A stretch of 57,210 nucleotides of DNA from Clostridiales bacterium. Lineage in GTDB: Bacteria > Bacillota > Clostridia > Oscillospirales > Oscillospiraceae. The translations under genes and the position numbers were made by a program. Positions 44,493 to 53,270 of this stretch are shown here, piece after piece (within the stretch, counting starts at the first letter, position 1; each line of letters begins with the position of its first letter). A model generated the notes under the pieces. That model was not told where the DNA came from. It searched no databases and worked only from the letters and a program-made list of their open reading frames with translations. Location of the stretch: the NCBI GenBank assembly GCA_022786995.1, contig JALFUW010000077.1, positions 1 through 57,210 on the forward strand, in the 5' to 3' direction.

Positions 44493-45692
44493 TTATTTTC
44501 TGCGTACATTTCGGGAAATGGCCTTTACCACCTCGTCTATGACGATGGGCTTTGACAAATGTCCGTTCATGCCCGCGTCCAGAGATGCCTGTACATCCTC
44601 CGCGAAGGCGTTGGCGGTCATGGCAATGATGGGGATAAGCAAAGCGTCGGGACGGTTCGGCAGACTGCGGATTGCGGCTGTGGCTTCATAGCCGTTCATC
44701 TCCGGCATCATAATATCCATCAGGATAATGTCAAAGGTTCCCGATGGGTTCTCCGCGAAGATAGAGACAGCCTGCTTTCCATCAGCGGCTCTGGTGATCT
44801 GGATGCCCAGCTCTTCCAGCTGGATGGTCGCGATTTCCGCGTTGAGGTCATTATCCTCTGCCATCAGAACGGACACATCGGAAATATCGTGGATGCAGTC
44901 GCTGATGTCCCGCTTCTGAATTGCGCTCTCATCCGTCCGCTCCATGGGAAGCGCCACTGTCGTTGGTGAATTTCACCGCGTTGCCCAGAATGTTTACCAG
45001 AACCTCCCGAATCCGCACGGCATCCGCCAATACATAGGGCTCCTTCAGCGCCTCCTGATGGAAGCTGAAATGGATATTTCGGTTGGAGAGGAAGCCATAG
45101 GTAATGCTGACAACCGTATCCGCAACCTCTGTAATATCAACAGGGGCAGGCATGAACTGGATTTTGCCGCTCTCAATTCGGCTGATATCCAGCACATCAT
45201 TGATAAGGGTCAGCAGGTGCTCGGAGCTGTCGCTGATCTTATCCAGACAGGTTTTGATCTCGGGCTTGGGATTGAGCTTCAGCGCAATGTTGGTAAAGCC
45301 GATGATGGCATTCATGGGTGTCCGAATGTCGTGGGACATATTGTTCAGGAAGGTGCTTTTCGCGGCGTTGGCTGACTCTGCTACCATGCGCAGCCGATTC
45401 AGCTCCTTGTTCGTCTCCTGCTCCAGCTTCACCATCTGGCTGCTGCGCTGTACTTTAATCCAACTGAAGAACGCCAGCAGCATCAGCAGTGCCATAGCGG
45501 AAATGAAGAGCGTCTGTGTCCGAATGGTAGCGATCTCCCTGTTTGGTTTCTTTCCATCGCGCATCTGAATCTGCCCCGGATGAAGTCGGAAAGAGCCGCG
45601 CTTTTTTGGACGATAGCCCAATAAACCGGCGCGGCCTCGATGCAGAAATCCAGAATCACATTTATGATATCATTTCTTGAACGGTTACACAA
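44493..45692 (-). pseudogene. Broken hybrid histidine kinase / response regulator
   Basis: The pieces lie in three frames. The 5' piece (to about 45560) encodes a possible end of a sensor domain (YWAIVQKSAALSDFIRG). The central frame (44929-45621) has a membrane helix, the H-box NMSHDIRTPMNAIIGFTN and the N-box ILGNAVKFTND. It then breaks down. The last frame (44493-44957) resumes at what looks like the very end of an ATPase domain (LPMERTDESA) and carries a receiver domain with VLMAEDNDLNAEI, the phospho-acceptor Asp in ILMDIMMPEMNG and the Lys in SKPIV. The G-boxes and about 60-80 residues of the ATP-binding domain are missing, so this is an internal deletion with frameshift. The stump could still yield a free receiver, but not a working kinase. 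Confidence 0.8.
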
Positions 45693-45832
45693 GTCATTTT
45701 TTTACAAAAAAAGTAATTTTTCTACGAAAAATACTGTTCAGCCCCCGTTCAACCTGCCCGTTATCCCAAAAAACGCGGAAATTGCATTCCCGCCTGTTCC
45801 TGACAGAGAAAGCTTTCGGATGCCGCGGGAGC

Positions 45833-45888
45833 AAAACAAAAAAGAGGGCTGCCCGCATGATTCTTACAATCATGTTGAGACAGCCCCC
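45833..45888 (-). terminator. Terminator of the EmrE-type transporter gene
   Basis: Read on the minus strand, GGGCTGTCTCAACATGATT pairs with AATCATGCGGGCAGCCC, followed by TCTTTTTTG. Confidence 0.8.
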
Positions 45889-45963
45889 TTGCGCCCCTGC
45901 GGGCAAAGAAACCTGTGAATTACTCGTTTGCTACTGTCCCGCCTTGGACATTGTCGGGCGGGA

Positions 45964-46857
45964 TCAGCCGGACAAACTGTTCAGAAGCATCCCAAGCACG
46001 ACGATACCGATTCCCAGAAAACCGGCTTTTGTGGGCAGGGAATCGTGAAGAAACAGGATTCCGCCCAGCAGGGTGAACAGAACCTCACCTGCCTGCGTGG
46101 CTTCAATGATAGCCAGCTGCTTTGGATTGTGCCTGACCAGATTCGTAGCTTCGAAGAACAGCAGGGTTGCTACGACACCAGAAAACAGTGCCACACTCAC
46201 AGACTGAACGACTTGACCGAAGGAAGGAAGTCCGTGGGTAAACAACGCGTAAACGGAGCACAGCAGCCAGAAGGGCATACTGCACAGGGTCATTCCAAAG
46301 ACGCGCTGGGTCGTGGAGAACCCGGCAGGGCAGTGGGCCATCATCTTTCGGTTCCCAAGAGGATAGCATACGCCCGCAATGAGGATCAGTGCCAGCGCCT
46401 TCAGCGAGCCGGAGGATTCCATGTTTTCCAGACGGGGCAACTGGAGCATAAAGATTCCGGCCAGGATGACCGCGGAAAACAGGAGGTTTTTGACAGGAAT
46501 TCTGCTGCCGAACAGGGGCGTCAGCAGCACGCCGGCCACAATGGTTATCTGCCAGGTGGCGGCAACGAACCAGGATTCCCCATAGCAGGAGGCCATGGAA
46601 AGCGGCGCGTAGAACAGACCGAAGCCGACAGTGCTCCAGAGCAGCCAGACCACCGGGCGGCAGCGGATCTGTTTCACAACGGCGGCAGCTGCCTTTTGCC
46701 GGCGCAGCAGAAGCCAGAGCATTGGCAGCATGAACAGATACTGCAGGGAAGCACTCCACAGCCAGTAGCCGCCTCCCAGATTCATGCTGCGGTTCAGAAT
46801 GAAGGTCAAAGCAAAAAACATGGAAGCCAGAAGGCCGTAAAGCAGTGCATTTTTTAT
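45964..46857 (-). CDS. EmrE/EamA-type multidrug or metabolite exporter, with ATA at the start position
   Basis: This ten-helix membrane protein is of the multidrug-resistance efflux family related to EamA (SLQYLFMLPMLWLLL, IIEATQAGEVLFTLLGGILF). A first ATG at 46821 gives 285 residues but cuts off the start of helix 1 and has no ribosome site. Twelve codons upstream the frame begins I-KNALLYGLLAS, which fits the family's N-terminus, and GAGG lies seven bases before that codon. The codon is ATA where relatives would have ATG. The protein may use the rare ATA start, initiate weakly at 46821, or be losing expression. A good promoter lies upstream at 46897. Confidence 0.75.
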   Translation of the reverse strand: MKNALLYGLLASMFFALTFILNRSMNLGGGYWLWSASLQYLFMLPMLWLLLRRQKAAAAVVKQIRCRPVVWLLWSTVGFGLFYAPLSMASCYGESWFVAATWQITIVAGVLLTPLFGSRIPVKNLLFSAVILAGIFMLQLPRLENMESSGSLKALALILIAGVCYPLGNRKMMAHCPAGFSTTQRVFGMTLCSMPFWLLCSVYALFTHGLPSFGQVVQSVSVALFSGVVATLLFFEATNLVRHNPKQLAIIEATQAGEVLFTLLGGILFLHDSLPTKAGFLGIGIVVLGMLLNSLSG

Positions 46858-46896
46858 GGTGGTTCCTCATTTCCGGCGGGATCGCCTTTCCTTGCC

Positions 46897-46925
46897 GTTA
46901 TACCATGAAAACAAAAGAAATGCAA
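46897..46925 (-). promoter_or_regulatory. Promoter of the EmrE-type transporter gene
   Basis: On the minus strand, TTGCAT (46925-46920), a 17-bp spacer and TATAAC (46902-46897) predict a start about 30 bases before the ATA codon. Confidence 0.6.
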
Positions 46926-47110
46926 GAATGAAGTGAATAGATTTCATGCGCTAAGCAATCAAAAAGGTACGAAGCGATAAAACAGGCCTGTGCTTGGCTA
47001 TAATGTACATACAGAATCGTATAATTTAGTGCAAACGCACAAACAAATGAAAAGAAATTTGTAAAATAGTTATCATACCTACAAAATGATGAATTTATAG
47101 AAAATAGCAC

Positions 47111-47138
47111 TTGCAAAGTCGGAACTGCGTGCTATAAT
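47111..47138 (+). promoter_or_regulatory. Promoter upstream of the truncated binding-protein gene
   Basis: TTGCAA (47111-47116), a 16-bp spacer and perfect TATAAT (47133-47138). It is followed by a leader of about 155 bases containing a terminator-like hairpin. Confidence 0.6.
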
Positions 47139-47169
47139 GAAGCCAATAAAAACAACGAACGGGGCAATG

Positions 47170-47210
47170 GAGTCACCTGCGTATGAAGGCGCAGTGTGGC
47201 TCTGTTTTTT
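47170..47210 (+). promoter_or_regulatory. Leader hairpin with T tract, possible attenuator
   Basis: GAGTCACCTGCG (47170-47181) pairs with CGCAGTGTGGCTC (47190-47202) with a small internal loop, followed by TGTTTTTTTG. It lies between a good promoter and the lipoprotein start, so it can act as an attenuator. I do not recognise a known riboswitch class in the preceding bases. Confidence 0.5.
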
Positions 47211-47298
47211 TGTTCCGATTTTTTTGTCTGAGGGCCCGAATTCATGACAAGGCAGAGTGAGATTTGTTTTGATGAATCCTGTAAAGTGAGGGTTTATT

Positions 47299-47751
47299 AT
47301 GGAAAAGGTAAGAAAGGTTGTTTCTCTGCTTCTGACCGCGCTCATGTTGACCAGCATGATGGCCGGTTGTTCCTCCAGCGCCCAGACTGCCGCGGCTGGT
47401 TCCGCTGCTCCCGCCGCGGACAGCGCCGCCGCGCCTGCTGCCACCGCTGCCGCCAGTGCCGCCGGTGCCGAGGATAAGGTAATCCGCGTGGGCGTGATTT
47501 GCGCCATGACCGGCGGCTCCGCCATCTACGGCGAGGGCGCCCAGAATGCCGTGGATATGGCGGTTGAGGAAATCAACGCCAGCGACTCCGAATATAAGAT
47601 TGAAATTGTCAACGGCGGTAAGATCGCCGATGATGCCAAGGATGCCAACTATGACCTGTGCCTCGATACAGCGGCCCTTGGGCTTGATAACTGCGTGGAA
47701 ATCATCAAAAAAGTCGTGGAACTGAAATTCGGCGTGAAAGCGCCTAAATAA
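47299..47751 (+). pseudogene. Truncated branched-chain-amino-acid-type binding lipoprotein
   Basis: This frame of 150 residues has an intact lipoprotein signal (lipobox MAGC about residue 23), an Ala-rich linker and the first strand-helix of a LivK-type binding domain (IRVGVICAMTGGSAIYGEGA, AVDMAVEEINAS). At about residue 110 the sequence changes to KIADDAKDANYDL and ends with DNCVEIIKKVVELKFG, which resembles the C-terminal helix of a periplasmic binding protein. Family members have about 380-400 residues, so some 240 residues are missing. An internal deletion that kept the frame is the simplest reading. No permease or ATPase genes adjoin. It may still be made as a small lipoprotein. Confidence 0.65.
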
Positions 47752-47806
47752 ATCGACGCCCGCGGCGGCAAGACCGCGCCCGTCCTGAAATCAGGAGTGT
47801 AGAAAA

Positions 47807-48664
47807 ATGGAAGCACTGGCATATTATGACGGAAAAATCGGAACTCCCTCGGAAGTAATGGTACCTTTCAATGACCGGGTTCATTTCTTTGGCGACGGCT
47901 GCTATGACGCCACCGTAGGCGCCAACGGGAAGGTGTACCTTTTGCAGGATCACCTTGACCGCTTCTACACCAGCGCAAAGCTGCTGGACATCCGCATTCC
48001 CATGGAAAAGGAAGCGCTGGGGAAGCTTTTGACGGAGCTTTTACAGAAGGTAGACAGCAAGATCAATTTCGTCTACTGGCAGGTGACCCGGGGCGTGGAG
48101 GAGCGCAATCACGTCTACGCGCCGGACACTCCCGGAAAGCTCTGGGTGCTGATTCGTCCCCAGAAGCTGAACGACCCGGATGTGCCCATCGCCATCAACG
48201 ATGAAGAAGATACCCGGTTCTACCACTGCAACATTAAGACCCTGAACCTGCTGCCCAGCGTCATGACCGCCCAGCGGGCCAAGTGCAAGGGCTTCCACGA
48301 AACGGTGTTCCATCGTGGTGAGATTGTGACGGAATGCGCCCACTCCAACGTCTCCGTGCTGAAGGACGGCGTGTTCTACTCCCACCCCAATGACGAGTTC
48401 ATCCTCCGGGGCATTGCCAAGACCCATATGATTCAGGCCTGCTACCGGCTGGGCATTCCCGTGCTGGAAAAGCCCTACACCTTTGAATTCCTGAAGAACG
48501 CGGATGAGATCATCGTGTCCTCCTCCTCCAACTTCTGCCTCCACGCAAGCTCTCTGAACGGTCAGCCGGTGGGCGGCAAAGATCCCGCCACTTTGAAGGC
48601 CATTCAGGACGAGGTTCTGCGGGAATTCTACGATTACACCGGCTGTACCACGCTGCAAGGATGA
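47807..48664 (+). CDS. Class IV aminotransferase, D-amino-acid-transaminase-like
   Basis: This 285-residue PLP enzyme is of the branched-chain/D-amino acid/ADC-lyase fold. The PLP Lys is Lys 144 in CNIKTLNLLPSV. TECAHSNVSVLKDG and LRGIAKTHMI are further family motifs, and FGDGCYDATVGANGKVYLLQDHLDRF is the N-terminal landmark pattern seen in shorter stretches of Dat proteins. It would interconvert D-alanine, D-glutamate and their 2-oxo acids. Branched-chain or 4-amino-4-deoxychorismate activity is less likely by pattern. It converges on the D-glutamate cyclase/5-oxoprolinase operon, which supports a D-glutamate-related role. AGGAG precedes the ATG. Confidence 0.82.
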   Translation: MEALAYYDGKIGTPSEVMVPFNDRVHFFGDGCYDATVGANGKVYLLQDHLDRFYTSAKLLDIRIPMEKEALGKLLTELLQKVDSKINFVYWQVTRGVEERNHVYAPDTPGKLWVLIRPQKLNDPDVPIAINDEEDTRFYHCNIKTLNLLPSVMTAQRAKCKGFHETVFHRGEIVTECAHSNVSVLKDGVFYSHPNDEFILRGIAKTHMIQACYRLGIPVLEKPYTFEFLKNADEIIVSSSSNFCLHASSLNGQPVGGKDPATLKAIQDEVLREFYDYTGCTTLQG

Positions 48665-48744
48665 ATCATCGACACATCAATTTCATATCATCGGATGACT
48701 GGCTCAGGAGAGTTCCGAACACGGATTGGAAACCGTATAAAATT

Positions 48745-48787
48745 TCAGCCATTGTTTTCCGCGTTGGAAGACAATGGCTGATTTTTT
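48745..48787. terminator. Shared terminator between aminotransferase and Pxp operon
   Basis: TCAGCCATTGT (48745-48755) pairs with ACAATGGCTGA (48771-48781), followed by TTTTT. On the minus strand it is followed by AATTTTATA, so it can serve both converging units. Confidence 0.8.
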
Positions 48788-48805
48788 GAAGGGATATCCA
48801 TTTTC

Positions 48806-49561
48806 TTACAGGGGCTGGATGGCGATTCCCTCCGCTTCCAGCGCGGTGCGGATCTTTTTTACGAACAGCAGGGCTTTCGGGCTGTCGCCGTGGACACATA
48901 CAGAGTCGGGACAAATCTCAATTTCCTTCCCATGGATGGAAGTAACCTTGTGCTCGAGAATCATTCGGATGACCCGGGCGACGGCCTCATCCTCATCGGT
49001 AATCATGGCCCCGGGCTTTGACCTTGCCACCAGGGTGCCGTCATCCTCATAGGCCCGGTCGGCAAAGACCTCCGCCGCGCCGGGAAGGCCGATTTCCTTT
49101 GCCTGCTTCAGCATTTCACTGCCGGACAGACCCAGCAGAATCAGGCTGGGGTCAAAGGAATAGATGCCCTGACAGATGGCTTTTGCCAGTGCCGGATCCT
49201 TTGCCGCCATGTTGTACAGCGCCCCGTGGGGCTTGACGTGGCGCAGCCGCACTCCGGCGCTGCGGCAGAAGGCGGACAGCGCCCCCACCTGATAGGTGAT
49301 CAGATTGCGCACCTCCACCGGGGACAGGCTCATGTTTCTGCGCCCGAAGCCCTGTAAATCCGGGAAGCCGGGGTGGGCGCCCATGGAGACTCCGTTTTCC
49401 GCACAGAGCCTGGCGGTTTTTGCCATGGTGTTGAAATCTCCCGCGTGAAAGCCGCAGGCAACATTGGCCGAGGAAATCAGGGGGATGATTTCTTCATCCA
49501 TGCCCAGACGGTAGGCGCCGTAGCTTTCGCCAAGATCGCAGTTCAGATCGATCGTATACAT
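48806..49561 (-). CDS. pxpA: 5-oxoprolinase subunit A (LamB/YcsF family)
   Basis: This 251-residue protein has family hallmarks IDLNCDLGESYGAY, NVACGFHAGDF, MGAHPGFPDLQGFGRR and KPHGALYN. PxpA works with the PxpBC kinase/carboxylase-like pair to hydrolyse 5-oxoproline to glutamate with ATP. It is the last gene of the minus-strand operon, four bases after the DUF1445 gene, with AAGGA eight bases before its ATG. Its length is normal for the family and the histidines and aspartates of the motif regions are present. Confidence 0.92.
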   Translation of the reverse strand: MYTIDLNCDLGESYGAYRLGMDEEIIPLISSANVACGFHAGDFNTMAKTARLCAENGVSMGAHPGFPDLQGFGRRNMSLSPVEVRNLITYQVGALSAFCRSAGVRLRHVKPHGALYNMAAKDPALAKAICQGIYSFDPSLILLGLSGSEMLKQAKEIGLPGAAEVFADRAYEDDGTLVARSKPGAMITDEDEAVARVIRMILEHKVTSIHGKEIEICPDSVCVHGDSPKALLFVKKIRTALEAEGIAIQPL

Positions 49562-49565
49562 AACA

Positions 49566-50351
49566 TCAGTCCTTCAGCAGAGAATTTTTCACGTCCGTGA
49601 TGAACATATGCCCCGGCGCGTGGGAAATGGCAATGGGGGGCTTTGCACTCATAACCACGGACTGGGGGGTCACGCCGCAGCACCAGAACACGGGGATTTC
49701 CCCATCATGAATGGTCACCGCGTCGCCAAAATCAGGCTTGTTGATGTCGGCAATTCCAATTTTGCCGGGGTCGCCGATGTGGATGGGGGCACCGTGGACT
49801 CTCGGCATGGAGGCGGTGATGCTCACCGCCCGGATCACCTGATCCGCCGGCATGGGCCGCATGGAAACCACCAGCTTACCATGGAAGATACCGGCGGGCT
49901 CACAATCAATGTTGGTCAGGTACATGGGCACGTTTTTTCTCTCCTCAATATGCCGTACCGGCACACCGGCGCTCAAAAGCTCGCCCTCAAAGGAGAAGGA
50001 GCAGCCGATGAGAAAATACACAAAGTCCTCCTGCCAAAGCTGGGAGATATCCGTGCGTTCCTCGACCAGCTCGCCGTTTTTCCACACACGGTATTTGGGG
50101 ATGTCTGTGGTGATATCGGCACCCGCTGCCATTCTTTTCACCAGGGGGCTGCCGGTGTCGCCCACCTCCAGAATGGGGCAGGACTTGGGATTTCGCTGGG
50201 TAAACAGCAGAAAATCGTAAGCCTGTGCACGGGGCAGAATCAGGAGATTGCCTTGCGCATAGCCGTCGCACATGCCGGAGGTCTGGGAGGTGATCTTGCC
50301 CTGCCGGATCAGGGAACGCACCTGGCTGGGCTTCATGGTGGAATAGTCCAT
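49566..50351 (-). CDS. DUF1445 / D-glutamate cyclase N-terminal-domain-type protein
   Basis: This 261-residue protein is of the family long annotated as putative hydro-lyase (DUF1445). KPSQVRSLIRQGKITSQTSG, FLIGCSFSFEGELL, VSMRPMPADQVIRA and FWCCGVTPQ are characteristic. In the human mitochondrial D-glutamate cyclase DGLUCY, a DUF1445 region is joined to a DUF4392 region. Here the two are separate genes in one operon (see 52174). The ATG at 50351 is chosen over a TTG three codons earlier because of AGAAAGGG at nine bases. Probable role: conversion of D-glutamate to 5-oxo-D-proline, alone or with the DUF4392 protein. Confidence 0.85.
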   Translation of the reverse strand: MDYSTMKPSQVRSLIRQGKITSQTSGMCDGYAQGNLLILPRAQAYDFLLFTQRNPKSCPILEVGDTGSPLVKRMAAGADITTDIPKYRVWKNGELVEERTDISQLWQEDFVYFLIGCSFSFEGELLSAGVPVRHIEERKNVPMYLTNIDCEPAGIFHGKLVVSMRPMPADQVIRAVSITASMPRVHGAPIHIGDPGKIGIADINKPDFGDAVTIHDGEIPVFWCCGVTPQSVVMSAKPPIAISHAPGHMFITDVKNSLLKD

Positions 50352-50398
50352 TGTCTTCAACCCTTTCTGTTTTTGGTTAATCGTGGTGGTTGATCTTT

Positions 50399-50468
50399 AG
50401 CGGGGAGCCAGCGCGGGCAATGCGTTACAAACGCTGGCAATCGTCCAACATCCTCTGGGCCCCTCGAC
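50399..50468 (+). repeat. Single 70-bp dispersed repeat inside the Pxp operon
   Basis: This copy, with AATGCGTTACAAAC and GGGCCCCTCGAC, lies in the 163-base gap between pxpC and the DUF1445 gene. It is on the + strand although the operon is on the minus strand, so its orientation does not follow transcription. Confidence 0.85.
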
Positions 50469-50514
50469 AGGGACTGCCCAGCTAAATTGTGATTTTGCCG
50501 AGTAACCCAGAGCC

Positions 50515-51456
50515 CTATTCTCCGTACAGCAGCTCGTATTCCAGCTGCTTTTGCTTTTTCTCCGCTTCCCGGCGGAGACGAACGGCTTCCGCTTCCGTCA
50601 CCCGAACAAAGCGAATCCGGGTACCGGGCCGGGCCTGGGCCGCGCGGCTTAAGTCCGCTGAGATCACCGTGGCAATCTTCGCGTAGCCGCCGGTGGTTTG
50701 CCGGTCAGCCATCATGATGATTGGTTCACCTGAAGCGGGAATCTGCACGGATCCGGCGGCAATGCCGTCGGAGAGAATATCCACGCCGTGTTTGCTCTCG
50801 ATTTTGTCCCCGGACAGCCGAAGACCCATGCGGTCAGCTTTGTCCGTCACCGTGTACGCACTGCCCAGAAAGGTATCGATGCCCTGTTTCGTAAAAGCAT
50901 CGTCCTGAGGCCCCAGCAGAACCCGAAGGGAAATGCTGTCTGGATCGTTCCCGGGAGGAGAAATCCGGCGGGAGCGGTATGCGGCACCGCTCTGGTTCAG
51001 GGGCAGCTCGTCACCCGCTTGCAGCTTTCTTCCCTGAAAGCCGCCCAGCCCGCATTTCAGATTGGTGGATACGCTGCCCATGACCACCGGCAGGTCAAAG
51101 CCCCCGGCTACTGCCAGATAAGCTCGCATCCCGGTCTTTGCCGCCTTCATGGACAGTACATCGCCGGGATGAACGGCTATGGAACCATACCGCTCAACGG
51201 GGCATTCATTCAGCCGGGCGGACATATCGGCGCCCGTCAGGGCAATCACGCAGTCACAGTCGAACCGGGCGGTGATTCCCAGCATGGTCATTTCAATCAC
51301 GCCCACCCCCGGGGCATTGCCTACCAGCAGATTGGCCAGGGCCATGGCTTCTGTATCCATAGCGCCGCCTGGGGAAAAGCCCTTGCCCAGTACGCCGAAG
51401 CGTCCCGCGTCCTGAATGGTGGACAGAGGGCCGGGGGAGAGAATCGTCAGCTTCAT
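50515..51456 (-). CDS. pxpC: 5-oxoprolinase subunit C (biotin-dependent-carboxyltransferase-like)
   Basis: This 313-residue protein is homologous to the C-terminal part of allophanate hydrolase-type carboxyltransferases (KipA). The N-terminal SPGPLSTIQDAGRFG and SPGGAMD, then YLAVAGGFDLP, RVLLGPQDD and IMMADRQTTGGYAKIATV are family signatures. With PxpB it supports ATP-dependent opening of 5-oxoproline. Its start overlaps the pxpB stop by four bases. The C-terminus is a charged helix (EAVRLRREAEKKQKQLEYEL). Confidence 0.92.
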   Translation of the reverse strand: MKLTILSPGPLSTIQDAGRFGVLGKGFSPGGAMDTEAMALANLLVGNAPGVGVIEMTMLGITARFDCDCVIALTGADMSARLNECPVERYGSIAVHPGDVLSMKAAKTGMRAYLAVAGGFDLPVVMGSVSTNLKCGLGGFQGRKLQAGDELPLNQSGAAYRSRRISPPGNDPDSISLRVLLGPQDDAFTKQGIDTFLGSAYTVTDKADRMGLRLSGDKIESKHGVDILSDGIAAGSVQIPASGEPIIMMADRQTTGGYAKIATVISADLSRAAQARPGTRIRFVRVTEAEAVRLRREAEKKQKQLEYELLYGE

Positions 51457-52166
51457 AGGGTTGCCTCCCGGATATCGGTCTGTCCGCTTGTCTGAAGATC
51501 GTAGTATTCTTCCGTGGAAATGGGACAGAAGCGAATATAGTCCCCGGCTTCATAGACGATGGGCTTTTCCCGGCTTGGGTCATAGATTGCGGCGGGGGTT
51601 CTGCCGATGAGCCGCCAGCCCCCGGGAGAGGCCAGGGGATAGATGCCGGTCTGCTTGCCGCCGATACCCACGGCGCCCGGCGGAATCCGGGTTCTGGGGC
51701 TGTCCAGCCGTGGGCATTCCAGCCGGGAATCCATGCCGCCCAGGTAGGGAAAGCCCGGCAGAAAGCCCAGCATATAGATGAGATAATCGGTTCCGCTGTG
51801 CAGAGCGATCACCTGCTCCCGGCTCAGCCCCGTCAGGCGGCAAACATCCGCCATATCCGGCGCGAATTCTTCTTCGTAGCAGACGGGAATCTCAAAGACC
51901 CGCTTTTTTTCGGCGCAATCCGCCCGGTAGGAGGAGAGCTGGTGAAGAATCAGGCGTTCCAGCTTTCTTCTGGGAAGAACCAGCGGCTCATAATACACCG
52001 TCAGACTGCAATAGGTGGGCACTGTTTCCAGAAGACCGTGAATGCCGGAGTTTTGCAGCTTTTGCGCCAGATACCGTATTTTTCGGTTGGTGTCCTCCCG
52101 GATTTCCTGCCGAAAGGCCACGGTCACGGCGCAGTCGCCGCAGGTTAAAAATCTTACTTCTTCCAT
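51453..52166 (-). CDS. pxpB: 5-oxoprolinase subunit B (KipI-like)
   Basis: This 237-residue protein is of the allophanate hydrolase subunit 1 family: MEEVRFLTCGDCAVTVAF at the start, YCSLTVYYEP, then YMLGFLPGFPYLGGMD and VGIGGKQTGIYPLASPGGW. KipI-like proteins also inhibit sporulation kinase in Bacillus, but the pxpA and pxpC neighbours define this as 5-oxoprolinase. The ATG at 52166 lies seven bases after the DUF4392 stop with only a weak ribosome site, so translation is probably coupled. Confidence 0.92.
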   Translation of the reverse strand: MEEVRFLTCGDCAVTVAFRQEIREDTNRKIRYLAQKLQNSGIHGLLETVPTYCSLTVYYEPLVLPRRKLERLILHQLSSYRADCAEKKRVFEIPVCYEEEFAPDMADVCRLTGLSREQVIALHSGTDYLIYMLGFLPGFPYLGGMDSRLECPRLDSPRTRIPPGAVGIGGKQTGIYPLASPGGWRLIGRTPAAIYDPSREKPIVYEAGDYIRFCPISTEEYYDLQTSGQTDIREATL

Positions 52167-52173
52167 AGCGCTT

Positions 52174-53244
52174 TCAATGCTCGTCAAAATAGTGAAGCGC
52201 TTCCACCTTTTCAAACCATGTGGCACAGGCGGTTTTCAGCTTCAGGGCGCTGATGACCAGATTGCGCATCAGAGCAACAATGGGCAGGTTGATCTCCTCG
52301 CCGAAGCCGTCGATGGCGGGAATCAGCCAGCCGTACATATCGATCATGCCGCTGCGGCAGGCGGTCTCCATGGCCTGCTTTTCCAGCTCCGGCGTGTGCA
52401 TGATGTCCGGGTTTTCTTTCAGATAGGCAAGCGCCGCGATCATGGCGTAGCAGCCCCAGTCGGAAACGGTGGCGGTGATGATATTGTCGGCTTTCGTGCG
52501 CACGGCGATGCCGCCGCCGCAGCCGCACCGGCAGGTGCCCTTCGCCGCGTAGGGAATGTAGGCTTCCAGCGTATCATGGATGGCTCCCATGCCGATCTCA
52601 TTACCCAGATCGCCGATTGCAATGTTCAGAACGCCCTTACGTTGCAGTTTTTCAAACAGGATATCCTGCTTTGCTTCCAGCTCTGTCACGTCCAGACCCG
52701 TTGCGTTGTGGTAAACGCCGTTTTCATTTGCGCCGGGACATTCCACGCTGATGACAGCGGAAGGATGGTCTCTGTCAATGATTTCCTCCGCCTGCTTCGG
52801 CGCAAGGGCGGCATCATCCGTAAAAACGATGACCCCCATAGAAATCGGAATTTCCCGAAGCTCCTGCATATCCTCCCGCAGGTGCAGCCCCACGCAGGGG
52901 GCAAGCTGGCGGACGGCCTCATAGTTGGCCTTGGGGCAGACGATAACGGGCTTGACCCCAAACGCCAGAACCAGCGCACGGCACAGCAGGGCCGCACTGA
53001 CGATGCCGTCCATCTCTGCCTTCTTAAAGGGGCGGAGCACAAAGCCGGTCATGATGTATACAATGTCGCCATCCTTCACCGTCTGGGTCAGTTTGCGGGC
53101 GGCGTTCATGGAGGTAGGCCCTCCTGTATATTTCCGGGAAGCGTCGTAAAGAATTTTGCAGACACCGTAGCCTCGGGGATCCAGATTCGCCAGATCGTCC
53201 AGACTTTGTCCCAAATTTCGAAGCGTCAATTCCTGCTGTGTCAT
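52174..53244 (-). CDS. DUF4392 / D-glutamate cyclase C-terminal-domain-type protein
   Basis: This 356-residue protein has a DUF4392 core with VYIMTGFVLRPFKKAEMDG, ALVLAFGVKPVIVCP, ISVECPGANENGVYHN and CRCGCGGGIAVRTKAD. DUF4392 forms the second half of human D-glutamate cyclase, and the DUF1445 half is encoded downstream at 49566. First gene of the operon behind a strong promoter. The start MTQQELTLRN follows AAGAAGGA at a good distance. The CRCGCGG cluster may bind metal. Together these genes likely form D-glutamate cyclase that feeds PxpABC. Confidence 0.85.
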   Translation of the reverse strand: MTQQELTLRNLGQSLDDLANLDPRGYGVCKILYDASRKYTGGPTSMNAARKLTQTVKDGDIVYIMTGFVLRPFKKAEMDGIVSAALLCRALVLAFGVKPVIVCPKANYEAVRQLAPCVGLHLREDMQELREIPISMGVIVFTDDAALAPKQAEEIIDRDHPSAVISVECPGANENGVYHNATGLDVTELEAKQDILFEKLQRKGVLNIAIGDLGNEIGMGAIHDTLEAYIPYAAKGTCRCGCGGGIAVRTKADNIITATVSDWGCYAMIAALAYLKENPDIMHTPELEKQAMETACRSGMIDMYGWLIPAIDGFGEEINLPIVALMRNLVISALKLKTACATWFEKVEALHYFDEH

Positions 53245-53270
53245 ATGGATTCCTTCTTTACAAAACAAAT

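Noticed and set aside
47140..47210. Known riboswitch in the leader of the truncated lipoprotein gene
   Set aside because: Only one hairpin with a T tract is evident. I could not match the conserved core of any riboswitch class.
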